Part shown: positions 43,028 to 54,175 of the stretch, in pieces | Layout of the letters: each line of letters starts with the position of its first letter | Numbering within the stretch: the stretch's first letter is position 1 | From: Oncomelania hupensis | Taxonomy: Eukaryota; Mollusca; Gastropoda; Littorinimorpha; Pomatiopsidae | Length of the DNA stretch: 64,000 nucleotides | NCBI GenBank assembly: GCA_036898135.1 | Contig: CM072526.1 | Coordinates: 946,534 to 1,010,533 of the forward strand | Direction of reading: 5' to 3' | Translations under genes and position numbers: made by a program | The notes under the pieces: generated by a model | Told to the model about the DNA's origin: nothing | The model's input: only the letters and a program-made list of their open reading frames with translations | Database searches by the model: none

Positions 43028-46000
43028 TCAATGTTCTTTCAACCGCAAGGAAACGACGCCCTCATCAGTTGCGGTCGTCATCGGCCCAGGGTCAAAGACA
43101 GTGATCTCGTGGGCTTTCCTGGAGTCAGTGCATCCTCCGTTGTCTTCCTCTCCCGTCGGATGTCCGACGCAGTCGACGTTGTCAGCTCCCAGAATGCATT
43201 CGCTGGGTCTCACGGTCAGGTTGGCTTCTGTGGGACGGTGGAACAGCTCCCTCAAGGCCTGCAGATGCTCCTTCCAGGTCTGGGTGTGGACTTCATGTTC
43301 GACCAAAGTCGTAGAGCCAGGGACATCGCTGAAGTTGTGGGGAAACTCGCCCATAAGGTCCTTGAGCTCCATCTTTTGACCTTCCGTCAAGCTCGGTCGT
43401 AGCTTAACATCATCGATGCCTTCTTTGCTGTGGAAGTCTCCCAGTTCCAACAGTTGTTCGCTGTCAAAGCTGTCGTCGGTCACAGCTGCTGTGGCTGCGT
43501 GCACAGTCTCTGATGGCCTTTCCACGTACAGCTTAAGGAGGTTGGCGTGGTATATCTTGGAATGCTGACCGACCTTCACCTTGTAGTCGTTGATCCCCAC
43601 CACGGTCTCCACTTCGTACGGGCCTTTCCACTGCATCAGCAACTTATTGTGGTCGGTAGGTAGCAGCACCAGCACTTTGTTGCCAGGTTTAAACTTCCTG
43701 TTCACAGCCCTACGGTCATAGTAGTGCTTTCCACAGTCCTGGGACTTCTTCAGGTTTTCTCTGGCTATCTCGAGAGTCTGCTCCAGCTTCTCCCGTAGCT
43801 CAAACACGTACTGGTAACTGTTCTTCACCTCTGGGGTCTCTACTTCTTTCGTCCACAGTTCTTTTAGGATGTGCATCGGCCCTCGGATGGTTCTTCCGTA
43901 CAGCAGCTCGAACGGAGAAAAGCCGGTGGACTCCTGCGGTATTTCTCTGTAGGCGAAAAGTAAGGCGTTGATATAGCGATGCCATTGTCTGGGCTGCTCG
44001 CTGCACAGTTTCTTCAGGGTGGACTTCAGCGTAGCATTGAACTTTTCGACAAGCCCGTTGCACATCGGATGGTAGGGTGTCGTAGTCAAATGCCGGATGC
44101 TCAGCAGTCTGTTGACCTCCTTCATGCAGTCGGAGACGAACTGCGTCCCGAGGTCTGTCAGAATTTCTTCAGGCACTCCAAGTCTACTGAACATGTCCAC
44201 CAGTGCCTCTGCTACAGTTTCAGTGTCAATCTTCTTCAGTGGCACTGCTTCTGGGTACCGAGTCGTATAGTCTACTAAAGTCAGTACCCATCGATGACCT
44301 TCTTCACTCGGAGGTCTTATTTCGCCGATTAAGTCTAAGGCCACCCTCTTGAAAGGTCGGTCGATCAAAGGCATTCTCTGCATTGGCACTTTAGGGACCC
44401 TTCCTCGAGGTATGGTCTTCTGGCAAATGTCACATGATCGACAGAAACGGCTGACGTCCGCATGAAGTCCTGGCCAGTAGAACACCGCCTGGATTCTGTC
44501 TGACGTCTTCTTGATGCCTAGGTGACCTCCCATGATTGAGTCATGCGCTACTTCCATCACCTGGCGCCTTAGGGGTAATGGTACCAGTACTTGACGTAGT
44601 GGTTTACCTCCGTTGACCCTCGGGTGCTGGAAGATTCTGTACAGGATCTTGGCCTTCACCTCAAAATAGACCGTGCCACTGCCCTTGGTCACGTGGTCTT
44701 GGCGGTTCCTGTACTTGTTTAAAGTACTATCATCTTCCTGGAGCTGGATCAGCTTATCTCTGTCCACGATGGCAGCTTTAGAGTTGTCGGCGACCTTCAG
44801 TGGCGTAGACGTCTTGTCTCTCTTGGCCTGGGCCCTGGTAGTAGCAGCACCGACGATCTCTGGTCGGCAGGGCTGAGCCGGAGTAACCACATTGTCCCGT
44901 AGCAGCTCTGTAAGGTCTCCATCGGGAAATGGCAATGGATCCTCCTCCACAACTTCGACGCGTTGGGTTGAGGCAGGACTCCACTCTAGATCGGGGTCGT
45001 CGGGTCGTCTCGCGCCGTCGATGTTCCCGATCATCAAATCGTATAGCGGCTTTTTCAGGCAAACCGCTTCTACTTCGCCTATGTAGAAAGGGGTGTTGAC
45101 ATGAATCTTCGCAACTGGCGCTCTCACACATTTGCTGTCGGCCATAAGTGTCCATTTTGAATCGCCAGTGAACTGTTCTTTAGCGATTAGGTCTTCTCTG
45201 AGGATGACCCCACTGCAGCCAGAGTCTCTTAAAACAGTCACTTCATGATTTCCGACGCGTCCCTTGGAAACAGGCATGTTCTGTACGGTCACAGCTGCGC
45301 TGGCGACGACGGGGATGGATTTCCCGTTGGCAAGGAGGAGTTGGCCATCAGTCATGCACTCTTGCACGTCCGCAGGGGTAGCTGTGCGCTCGGTCTCACT
45401 CGGAAGAATGACGCTCCCGCCGCACACTTGATGGTCAGATCTACTGGTTTGCCGTTGATTGGAGAACCGCCTCTGCCGGTTGCCCGCCGCTGAATTGTCC
45501 GTACTGCTCCGCTGTCCGCTACTTTTGTTTTGAGGACAGTTAGAAGCTCTGTGGTCTGTAGCGTTGCAGGTGAAACAGCCCCTTGAATGCCCTTCTCTGG
45601 GAGGAGGCGTGGAGTCTGTCTGTCTCTGGCTCGTCTGGCTCCCTTGGATCTGGTTCCCATGGTTTGCAGTCTTCTGAAAATGTTTCGTCGCGCTGGGTGG
45701 CCCCAGGGTTTTCCCATGAGCGATAAGATATCTTTCAGCAGCCTCAGTCACATCTTTAAGCGTCTGCAGCTTTTGTTCTTCTAAGTGGGTCGCTAGGTCC
45801 TTGTGACAGGCATTGAGAAATTGTTCTTTCACAATCAGGTCATGGAGACTGTCGTAAGACTTCATTTCGCCTGATAACTCCACCCACTTGTGTAGATATG
45901 ACGACAGGCGCTCCACAAACTGCTTTGGCGTCTCGTCTGACTTAGGCCGGCATTCACGGAAGCGTTTACGGTAGCCCTTCTCTGTAAAGTTGTAGCACTG

Positions 46001-46579
46001 CAACAGGGCCTCTTTCAAGACGTCGTAGTTTTTGGCGTCATCGTTCGACAGTCTGGTGTAAACTTCGAGAGCTTGCCCCGTCAGAAGTGCACTCAGTCGA
46101 ATTGCCCAGTCTTGAGGTTGACAGTTAGAGCTTTCAGCGAACCTTTCGAATCTCGCCAGATAACTGTCAATCTGGTCCTTCCCGTCGACGAAAGCTGGCA
46201 ATTTTGGAGCCGTGTTGTCACTGATAACTTGTGGCGCATGCTGCTGTTGCTGGATGCGCGCCAACTCTAGTTGGAACTGCCGATCAGCTTCTCTTTCCTC
46301 ACGCCTGCGCTCATCTTCTCTTTCTTGCCGCTGCTGTTCAATTTCCAGACGCTTCAGTTCAAATTCTCTTTCTTCACGGCGACGCTGCTCTTCTACTTCT
46401 AGACGCTTCTGTTCTAGTTCTATTTCTTTTTCTAGACGCTTCTCTTCCAATTCTCTTTCTTCTCGGCGACGCTGCTCTTCTAATTCTCGTTCTTGTATTC
46501 TCTCCTGGGATTTTACGTACTCCGTCAGCTGCTTGCCTTTTAGATTCAGTTCAAACCCTTTCTGCCAGAAGTCAGCCAT
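43028..46579 (-). CDS. Gag-protease-integrase polyprotein with RT remnant (1183 aa)
   Basis: ATG at 46579. Residues 25-110 are a charged Glu/Arg coiled coil. Gag core about 125-290. CCHC knuckle C335-C348. Aspartic protease Asp452-Ser-Gly. Integrase zinc motif H679, H686, C716, C719; catalytic core D749, D809, E845 (D-x59-D-x35-E); GPY motif at 986-988. At 1064-1099 the start of an RT appears (MELKDLMGEFPHNFSDVPGS). It joins at about 1100 directly to RT thumb sequence (TWKEHLQALRELFHR). About 150 residues carrying the RT palm and its catalytic Asp pair are absent. After about 1140 the sequence is out of register with the family. The frame stays open across the deletion. Protease and integrase keep all key residues; RT cannot work. 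Confidence 0.9.
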   Translation of the reverse strand: MADFWQKGFELNLKGKQLTEYVKSQERIQERELEEQRRREERELEEKRLEKEIELEQKRLEVEEQRRREEREFELKRLEIEQQRQEREDERRREEREADRQFQLELARIQQQQHAPQVISDNTAPKLPAFVDGKDQIDSYLARFERFAESSNCQPQDWAIRLSALLTGQALEVYTRLSNDDAKNYDVLKEALLQCYNFTEKGYRKRFRECRPKSDETPKQFVERLSSYLHKWVELSGEMKSYDSLHDLIVKEQFLNACHKDLATHLEEQKLQTLKDVTEAAERYLIAHGKTLGPPSATKHFQKTANHGNQIQGSQTSQRQTDSTPPPREGHSRGCFTCNATDHRASNCPQNKSSGQRSSTDNSAAGNRQRRFSNQRQTSRSDHQVCGGSVILPSETERTATPADVQECMTDGQLLLANGKSIPVVASAAVTVQNMPVSKGRVGNHEVTVLRDSGCSGVILREDLIAKEQFTGDSKWTLMADSKCVRAPVAKIHVNTPFYIGEVEAVCLKKPLYDLMIGNIDGARRPDDPDLEWSPASTQRVEVVEEDPLPFPDGDLTELLRDNVVTPAQPCRPEIVGAATTRAQAKRDKTSTPLKVADNSKAAIVDRDKLIQLQEDDSTLNKYRNRQDHVTKGSGTVYFEVKAKILYRIFQHPRVNGGKPLRQVLVPLPLRRQVMEVAHDSIMGGHLGIKKTSDRIQAVFYWPGLHADVSRFCRSCDICQKTIPRGRVPKVPMQRMPLIDRPFKRVALDLIGEIRPPSEEGHRWVLTLVDYTTRYPEAVPLKKIDTETVAEALVDMFSRLGVPEEILTDLGTQFVSDCMKEVNRLLSIRHLTTTPYHPMCNGLVEKFNATLKSTLKKLCSEQPRQWHRYINALLFAYREIPQESTGFSPFELLYGRTIRGPMHILKELWTKEVETPEVKNSYQYVFELREKLEQTLEIARENLKKSQDCGKHYYDRRAVNRKFKPGNKVLVLLPTDHNKLLMQWKGPYEVETVVGINDYKVKVGQHSKIYHANLLKLYVERPSETVHAATAAVTDDSFDSEQLLELGDFHSKEGIDDVKLRPSLTEGQKMELKDLMGEFPHNFSDVPGSTTLVEHEVHTQTWKEHLQALRELFHRPTEANLTVRPSECILGADNVDCVGHPTGEEDNGGCTDSRKAHEITVFDPGPMTTATDEGVVSLRLKEH

Positions 46580-47125
46580 CTTGATGCTTCTGGAAAGTTC
46601 TTTTCAAGAAAGTTCTTTTTCTAGAAAGTTCTTGACTGTAGAGTTCTTTTTTTCTGGAAAGTTCTTGACTGTGCTGCACCCTTCTAGACTGTTCTAGAAC
46701 AGCACGCTTTCTGCAGTAGCGCTGATGCTTGTCACTAGTCGCCTTCGCTGACGCAGGCCCCGCTGTCCTCGTCGTATGCGACGCTGCACCACGCTGGTGT
46801 TGATGTATACGCTCCTGTGCTGAAGTAGACGCGACGTCCGCTCGCCGCTCTCTGTAACACTGGCGATGTAGCTCCGAGACTGTCTCTCGACGTAGTCCTG
46901 CGGCAGCTACGTAGTCCCGCTCTGTTGTTCGCTCACGAAGCAACTCTTCGGCGACTACACGCCCTTGCAGTCAACCCGAATCTATCGGATGTAGTCCCAG
47001 TATGTTGGCCCCTCTCGACGCAACTCGTTGGCGGCTACCCTCGATGACTGCCTCTCGTAACGTTGACTCGCTTGTAGCAGTTGAACCCTTGGCTATGGCG
47101 TGAATCGCGGCTTGGCCCCCCAAAA
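46580..47125 (-). other. Gypsy 5' leader with candidate primer binding site
   Basis: 546 bp between the 5' LTR and the Gag ATG. On the minus strand, TGGGGGGCCAAGCC starts three bases after the LTR and could be a primer binding site, since it begins with TGG as needed for pairing with a tRNA CCA end. The matching tRNA is not identified. Confidence 0.55.
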
Positions 47126-47760
47126 TGTTACACTCAAGTTCGATGTTGGTGTTTTCTATCAGTATCTGATTCAGCCCCGATGCTTGAATTCCTGATAGGG
47201 TGTAACTCAGATTCGTTTATTCACACAGCCCGTCCAAACAGCATACAAGTCACAAAGTCGACGTATGAAGTTTTCCACTTTTATTCAGCACACATCAACA
47301 ACTGCATACAATTCTCAATTCAACTCAACAACTTTCACAGCAACTTTCCAAATCACTATCAACAACTTTACTATCTCAACAGCGACTCGGCTCACGATTA
47401 AATAACCTCTCTCTTTTCTGGAACGATTTGGTACGTGGTAGAAATGACGTACTGCCACCAATCGAATAAAAGATCGTCATCACTGACTTACGTCAATACA
47501 TATTTTTATATCTTCCAGAACGACCTCTTGCTTCTACATGTATCAGGAAATTTCTATCAAGAGTAAACACGCATATCCAGAAGATTCTCAAATAATATCG
47601 ACTAACGCAAATTATCAATGTTATACAAAGCCTCTCCTAACAACAATGCAAACTCAAATCAAAGGTAAATAAACACCATTATTGAATACTTTGCAAAACG
47701 AAACGATTAGATCTATCGTGCGCGCTTCCGACATACTTTCGATCACGTTTCAACGTAACA
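47126..47760 (-). repeat. LTR (5' LTR of the minus-strand element)
   Basis: 635 bp, TG...CA, near-identical to 42139-42772. Promoter elements were not resolved. Confidence 0.92.
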
Positions 47761-48091
47761 GGAAGAATGGAATCCTGGAGGTTGAGGTCACTGAGGGACT
47801 GCGGTCCCTCACACTAACACACCTCTTTGGCCCGGACTTCTCCTAGACGGGAGGCTGGCGTGGCCCGCGTCAGTCAAGCAGCTGGTCGTGTATTGCCCTA
47901 GCTCTGCTAGAAGGCTGCGGCTCATGGGTCAAACTTGAACAAAACCGTAGTGGCAGTGCGGGATTGTCTGGGTGTATATCCCCCCTGTAGCCCTGATGCG
48001 CTCCCTTGCTGGATTTTCCGCTTGGACGCATCCCCTTGTTGGACTCCGTGGTGGGTGGGGAGCAGGGGGGATGAATTAACAAATAATTAAC

Positions 48092-49419
48092 ATGGCATCC
48101 ACAAAAAAAAAACTGCATGACGACGGACTTGACACGGACACGGACAGTGACATGGAGACGAGACAAAAAGCTTGTGCATCGGGGGTGGAAGGGGCCTGGC
48201 CTCGTTTTTTGGTTGTAGAGGGGGCGGATCCAGCTTTGCCACTAGGCAAGCTGTCTCCGTTCGCCATCCAGAAGGGTTTCCAATCCGTCTGCACAATCGG
48301 GTTCAAAGATGTGAAAAAACTGAGATCTGGGGCCTACCTGGTGGAGTGCTCAACCAAAAGGGCATCGGATTGTCTTCTAAAGAGGAATCTTACCGTCTTT
48401 GTTGACAGACAAATCAAAGTTTCTGTGCATGGACGGTTGAATTCCTCCAAGGGAGTCATCCGATGTCAGGATTTGATCGACATGTCGGAATTGGAAATCC
48501 GTGATGAGCTCTCCAGCCAGGGGGTCACAGCAGTCCAGCGGGTCTTCGTCACCAAGGGACCCCAACGTATCCCCACCAACACACTTTTTGTGACCTTCGC
48601 TATGGCCAAGTTGCCGGAGTCACTCAAGGTGGGGTACCTTAGGGTGAAGGTGACGCCGTTTGTACCGTCACCGTTGCGATGCTACCGTTGCTAAAGGTTT
48701 GGTCACGGTAGCAAGACCTGTAAAAGCAAAGAAATATGTCGTGATTGTGCTAAAGAAAAACATGAAAACGAATGCAAAAATCCGATTTGCTGCGTGAATT
48801 GCGCCGGGAATCATTCTTCCAGCTCTAAAGACTGTCCTCAGTGGCAGTTGGAGCTTGAAATCCAAAAGGTGCGGGCCACTGAGAGTTGCTCCTTTGGAGA
48901 CGCAAGGAAAAAAGTTCTTGACAGTAGGCCGGTGCTTAAAGAGAGGTCCTTTGCGTCTGTGGCGGGTTCCACACCTGTGTGGAATCTAGCACACATCCAG
49001 CAACGGAAATTCTCTTAAATAAAATGACCCAGATTCTTGAAACGTTGTGTACGCGGATGGACACTCTGGAAAAAATGCTCACGTTTGTTCAAAAGGGGGG
49101 TTCTCCAGCCCCACCGATTACACTGGAGAACGTGCCGACGGGCACGTCCCCAACCGTCACCCACAACACGCAGACGGCCGTATCAAAAGCCGTCACACCT
49201 GCTGCAAAGGAGGCTAGGCCTCATGCCACCGCACCAGCAACGACCGGTTTTAGCGACCGGGTAGTTGCTGGGGCGGCGAAGATTCTAGTCGCTCAGCAGA
49301 AGAGCGTCAGAGGAGGAGAGGGAAAGGTTGGAAGGGGTGAGGGGGAGAGGGAGGATATAAAGTCCGGTGCTGGGGAGAAGGGGAAGAAGTCGGCTGGCAG
49401 TTCGGGTTCCGGGGCTTGA
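48092..49419 (+). pseudogene. LINE-B ORF1: Gag-like protein with zinc knuckles, broken
   Basis: ATG at 48092. Residues 1-195 form an RNA-binding-like region ending CYRC at the first knuckle. The next codon is TAA (48692-48694), a single-base change from CAA, and the same frame continues with RFGHGSKTCKSKEICRDC and CVNCAGNHSSSSKDC, three Cys/His knuckles in all. A frameshift near 48990 moves the C-terminal part (MTQILETLCTRMDTLEKML, coiled-coil-like) to another frame, which stops at 49419. Unlike LINE-A ORF1 it has no visible SGNH domain. Ordinary decay of an inactive copy. Confidence 0.82.
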
Positions 49420-49592
49420 CGAAAAATCAAAGGCCCGGACCCCTTTCTTCCAAGCACCATCAGCCTCTCGAAACGGAGAACCGTTTCGGGGGGTTGATGG
49501 ACCATGAAGAGATGGACGAGGGTCCGAAAAGCTAAAGGGACTTTATTGTGCTATCGAAGTTGACAATTTTAGCATTCTTTTACTTCATTTTT

Positions 49593-52500
49593 ATGGCCAT
49601 TTTACAATGGAATATCCGAGGGATAAGGGCAAATTATGAGGAGCTCTGCTGTCTGCTGACAGAGCATCAACCTGAGGTGTTAGCCATTCAGGAAACTCTC
49701 CTGTCATAGAAACATCTTATAGATATGACTGGTTATTCGTCTCTAGATTGTACATCTTCTAGAGGCGTTTCACTCTTTATTCATAGAAACATCCCATTTA
49801 GCCCAATTTCACTTCATACAAGTTTACAAGCAGTTGCAGCCAGAGTATCTCTTTTTAAATCCCTCACAGTTTGTTCTATATATTTGACACCATCAATAAA
49901 TGTGAATAGAAGTGAACTTTTGAATTTGATCCCACAGTTACCTACCCCTTTTTTGTTGTTGGGAGATTTTAATGGACGTTCTCCCCTGTGGGGTAGGCCT
50001 AGCGATCGTACCGATTCTCAGGGTAAAATAATTGAAGACATTTTAGACTCGTTAAACCTAGTACCTTTGAACGAGGGTGCTCCAACTTTTTCCTGTTCAA
50101 GAACTGCTTCTTTGTCCCACATTGATATATCGATCTGTGATCCCTCCTTACTTTTGGATTTTAAATGGACAGTTTTAGAAGATCTCCATGGCAGCGACCA
50201 TTTTCCGGTTTTATTAAAACATGATTCAGACAACCTTGAGCAAACTCATGGCAGGTGGAAACTAAAACAAGCTAATTGGAGTCTGTTTTCCAACCTGTCT
50301 GAGGTTCAGTTAATGAACAGGAATTTTCGAATTCCATAGATCCAATACAGCTCTACACTGACATAGTTATAAACAGTGCTAAGGAGTCTATCCCGCAAAC
50401 TTCATCAAAACCGTATACGATTAAAACGCCCTGGTTTGATGATGAATGTAAAAAACTTCAGCAAGCCCGTAAAAAAGCTTTAAGAACGACGTACCTGCAC
50501 CCCAGCTCTGAAAATAAACAGAACCACCAACGTTTGCGAGCGCAATGCCGACAGCTCTTCAAACGAAAGAGAAGAGAATCGTGGAGAGGTTTCTGCTCCA
50601 CGCTTAATTCGAAAGCGAAACTGTCGAAGGTGTGGAAAGTGGTCCGCAAACTCAAAAATAAAAGTAACAAACAGGTGAGCCCATGCCTTACTGTGCAGCG
50701 GGACGTAATCGGAGATAAAAAATTTGTAGCTGATCTTTTGGCTTCTTCTTTCGCTGCAAATTCGTCTTCTGAAAATTATTCTGTCCCTTTTGAAACAGTT
50801 AAAACCCGTAAAGAAAAACAACAGTTAAATTTTACCTCTGATAATTCTGAAGATTACAACATTCCGTTCTCATTAGTCGAGCTTGACGATGCAATTAACA
50901 AAAGTGCAGATTCAGCAGTTGGACCGGATGATGTACATTATCAATTTCTCAGACATTTAACAAGGTACTCACGGTCCAAACTGCTGGACATCTTCAATCA
51001 GATTTGGATCGCTGGCACCTTTCCTCCCTCTTGGAGAAAGGCCATTATTGTACCCATTCCTAAGCCTGGCAAAGACCATACTAACCCAACAAACTATAGA
51101 CCAATAGCCTTAACGTCTTGCTTATGCAAGACACTGGAAAGAATGGTTTATTCCCGTTTACTGTGGTATCTGGAAACCAATAATATCTTATCCAACACTC
51201 AGTGTGGCTTTCGAAGTGGTCGAAGTACTGTTGACCACCTGGTGCGACTGGAAACTTTTATCCGTAACGCGTTCGTCCAGGGTGAACATGTTGTTGCCAT
51301 CATGTTTGATTTGGAAAAAGCCTATGATACCACATGGAAATATGGCATTCTTTCAAATTTACAAGAAATGGGTTTGAAGGGACATTTACCTCTGTTCATA
51401 TCCAATTTTCTAACAGACAGAATTTTTCAGGTTAAGGTTGGGGGATCTTTGTCAGATACGAGAGAACAGGAGATGGGAGTGCCTCAGGTTAGCATCTTGT
51501 CTCCCTTGCTGTTTAATATTAAAATAAATAACATTGTTCGTTCCGTTAAACGGGGAATTGACAATTCTTTGTTTGTCGACGATTTTGCATTGGTAGCCAA
51601 AGGTAAAACTTTGGCATCTGCAGAACGTCAGCTACAGTTATATGTCAAGGCCGTTGAAGACTGGGTTTTACAAAATGGTTTTAAATTTTCTGAAGCAAAA
51701 ATTGAATGTATTCACTTTTCCAAGCACCGGGGAATTATTCAAGATCCTAATATTACCCTCAATAAAACTCCAATAAAGGCGGTCCAACAAGTCAAATTTT
51801 TGGGTGTTATTTTTGATCAAAAGCTATCTTTCATTCCTCATCTGAAAATTTTGAAAACTAAATGTATGCTGGTTAAGCGATCATCTGTGGTGCCCCTACG
51901 ACCTTCGGGTTATGGGACAGGATAGGATAGGATAGGAAATGTCAACAGGCCTGCAATTTGCTCAAGGTTATCAGTGGTACAGACTGGGGTGCTGACAAGA
52001 AAACTTTATTGCTGTTATATCGTTCTTTAATTAGATCCAAGTTAGACTATGGTTGCATTGTTTGTGGTTCTGCTAGAAAATCTTATCTTAAGATGCTAGA
52101 TCCAGTTACCCATCAGGCACTACGCATTGCTTTGGGTGCGTTTCGCACCTCCCCTTGTGAAAGCCTTTACGTGGAAGCTAACGAGCCCCCGCTGGAGCTG
52201 AGATGTACAAAATTGTCAATGAACTACTATTTAAAATTAAAAACTGATCCTATGAACCCCGCCTATGACTGTGCTTTCAACCCAGATTTTGTTCAGAAAT
52301 TTGAAGCCAAACCTAACACAATTCCTCCGTTTGGCATCAGAATGCAAGCTCATTTGGAAAAAGCAGGCATTGATGTTGCTTCCATCAACGACGATGAACT
52401 TCGGACTGAAGTTCCCCATGGAAATTATGTACCCCAAACATTAATTGGCAGTTGTCTGCTTTCCTTAAAAACAATACATCTGAAACCGTATATAACCAAC

Positions 52501-53337
52501 TTTATTTAGAACAGTGTGCATTATACCCAGGATATGAAAAACTTTTTACAGACGGGTCAAAGAAAGGAGATTCAGTTGCTGCTGCGTCGGTCTCTGGGAG
52601 ACACTTAGACCAGCCTTTGCAACAGCGTTTACCTGATTTTTGTTCTGTTTATACAGCTGAGCTCAAGGCAGTTCATTTAGCTCTGAAACAAGTTTATCAA
52701 TCCAAAAGAACCTCGTTTTTAATCATGTCCGATTCATTGTCAGCACTTCAGGCTCTTTCCACGAGAAAGATATCACACCTTTCTCTGGCAGAGATCCATG
52801 ACCTCCATACACAACTTGTTTCTGAGGGTAAAAAGATAGTTTTTATGTGGATACCTCGGCAACATTGCAGTAGACAGGGCGGCTAAAGATGCTCTGCATC
52901 TCGATTTCCCTTCAGAGATTTTCCAATTTGTTCCTTACTCTGATCTGCGTTGTATGACTGGATCTTATTGTTAACGGCTGTGGCAGACTGACTGGTCTAA
53001 CCATATCAACAACAAATTATTTCAAATTCTCCCGGATTTGTCAGATTCTTTGCCTAACTTTGCATCCACTCGCAAAGAAGAAACAGTTTTGTCTCGCCTT
53101 CATATTGGGCATACTTATGTCACCCACAGTTTCCTTTTAAAAGGAGAAGAACCACCATGGTGCTTTGCATGTGATAAATCTTTTTCCGTTCGCCATTTCA
53201 TGTCTGAGTGTGCTGATCTGATTGAGGAAAGAGAAACATATTTTGGTTCTATACCTTTCAAAGAGATTTTTAAAGTACGTAATGGTCAACATCTGTTTCA
53301 ATTTTTACATGATGTTGGTTTGTTTTATCGCATATAA
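49593..53337 (+). pseudogene. LINE-B ORF2: endonuclease, RT, RNase H, broken
   Basis: ATG at 49593 (MAILQWNIRGIRANYEE). The endonuclease keeps the catalytic Glu in IQETLLS, GDFNGRSPLWG and SDHFPV. RT has AVGPDDVHY, NYRPIALTS, motif A FDLEKAYD, GVPQVSILSP (G to V in the PQG loop) and FVDDF in place of YADD. RNase H has FTDGS, YTAELKAV and MSDSLSA. Breaks: TAG at 49707, a frameshift near 50320, a 71-bp RTE insertion at 51866, frameshifts near 52490 and 52855, and a TAA near 52972. A Cys/His segment (CFACDKSFSVRHFMSEC) follows RNase H, as in LINE-A. Confidence 0.88.
51866..51936 (+). mobile_element. 71-bp RTE end inserted in LINE-B with 6-bp target duplication
   Basis: Flanked by AAATGT at 51860-51865 and 51937-51942. 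The insert encodes LVKRSSVVPLRPSGYGTG and ends in GGATAGGATAGG, the RTE family end. Across the empty site the RT frame continues. Confidence 0.9.
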
Positions 53338-53552
53338 ATCATATCGACATGTTTTGTTCAGTTTGGATTTTATTGATAGGACTGAATTTAGTGATTTGAC
53401 TGAAGAAAGAGATTATATTTTTAATACATCAGTTTTAAAGAAGACTCTTAAAGAGATGTCATGTGAAAGTTTGTTTGAGTATTTAAGATTAATAGGTTTG
53501 TTTTTTAAGATTTGAATCATTTTATAATATTTTAAGATAACGTCTCTCTGGT

Positions 53553-53619
53553 CCTGATTTGGCTCGGAGGAGTCCGCTGGACCTAAAGCAATAACCTTGT
53601 ATTGTATTGTATTGTATTG
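53553..53619 (+). repeat. LINE-B 3' tail (reference for the shared tail family)
   Basis: GTCCTGATTTGGCTCGGAGG, AGTCCGCTGGACCTAAAGC, AATAACCTTG, then (TATTG)n. The same tail is found at 37110-37165, 56814-56875 (-), 27358 (-), 28030 (-) and in diverged form at 8745. Confidence 0.85.
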
Positions 53620-54160
53620 CTGGTTTAGGGTTAGGGGTTTGGGTTGTGATCCATCAACTCTTCTTGAGATAGGTGAAGCATTCAGGGGGTCCTCTTGGGG
53701 ATGAGCTCAATATGGACCGCCTGACTTGATGGGTTGAGGAGAAACTTCAGGTTCTTCGATTTCTGTACTTTGAAAGGGTTCCAATCTCCCAATAACGACC
53801 GGACATTTGGGCGGGAAACAGTCTGGCGCCCAAAATACTGCCAAATGCACCGTTCAGGTGCACGAAGTGGGTACAGCACACATACCCTGACCGAACAATG
53901 TTGGAAAAGCAGCCAAATTCATCCTCATGAGGTGGCCACTTTTAGATCGAAAGTATTTGGTCATATTGTAAAAGGATTTCAGGAGGGTCATCTCAATCAA
54001 ACAGTCACCTCTCCCCAATGCATTCTTTCATTCTTTCCGTGTTCGGGGACTAAGTGCAGGGGTGGGGCTAGAACATAACTGGTAAATGGGAACAGACTGG
54101 GTGCAGTGGTTCTTGAGTTATTGAACTTATACGACGCAAATCGCGCAACGATTGTACACA
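53620..54160. other. Non-coding DNA, nothing recognised
   Basis: Starts with a short GGGTTAGGGGTTTGGG block. The rest is of ordinary composition with no recognised gene. Confidence 0.4.
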
Positions 54161-54175
54161 CTTTCATCTATCAAC

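Larger units (their letters stand above)
42139..47760 (-). mobile_element. Ty3/gypsy LTR retrotransposon, integrase-before-RT type, RT deleted
   Basis: The two LTRs of 634 and 635 bp start TG and end CA and differ at only a few positions. The 5-bp target duplication GGAAG is present at 42134-42138 and 47761-47765. The single long minus-strand ORF has the order Gag, protease, integrase, then the ends of an RT. Integrase upstream of RT is the order of Gmr1-like elements (described from deuterostomes), not of standard Ty3/gypsy. Most of the RT and all of the RNase H are missing, so the copy is non-autonomous. Near-identical LTRs indicate recent insertion. Confidence 0.88.
41842..53619 (+). mobile_element. 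I-type LINE, decayed, with two nested insertions (LINE-B)
   Basis: Plus-strand order: GC-rich 5' UTR (41842-42138, resuming at 47761), ORF1 (48092-49419), ORF2 (49593-53337), 3' UTR and an (ATTGT)n tail ending at 53619. A gypsy element occupies 42139-47760 in the 5' UTR and a 71-bp RTE end occupies 51866-51936 in the RT. Without these the LINE is about 6.1 kb. The 5' boundary is set where homology to the recombinase-gene intron stops and is approximate. Confidence 0.78.

Noticed and set aside
46212..46697. Plus-strand frames opposite the gypsy Gag (Ser/Arg/Cys-rich)
   Set aside because: Mirror image of the charged coiled-coil coding on the minus strand.
42139..47760. Envelope gene making the gypsy element retrovirus-like
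   Set aside because: No open frame with signal peptide or membrane anchor lies between the pol remnant and the 3' LTR; that space holds an imperfect tandem repeat.
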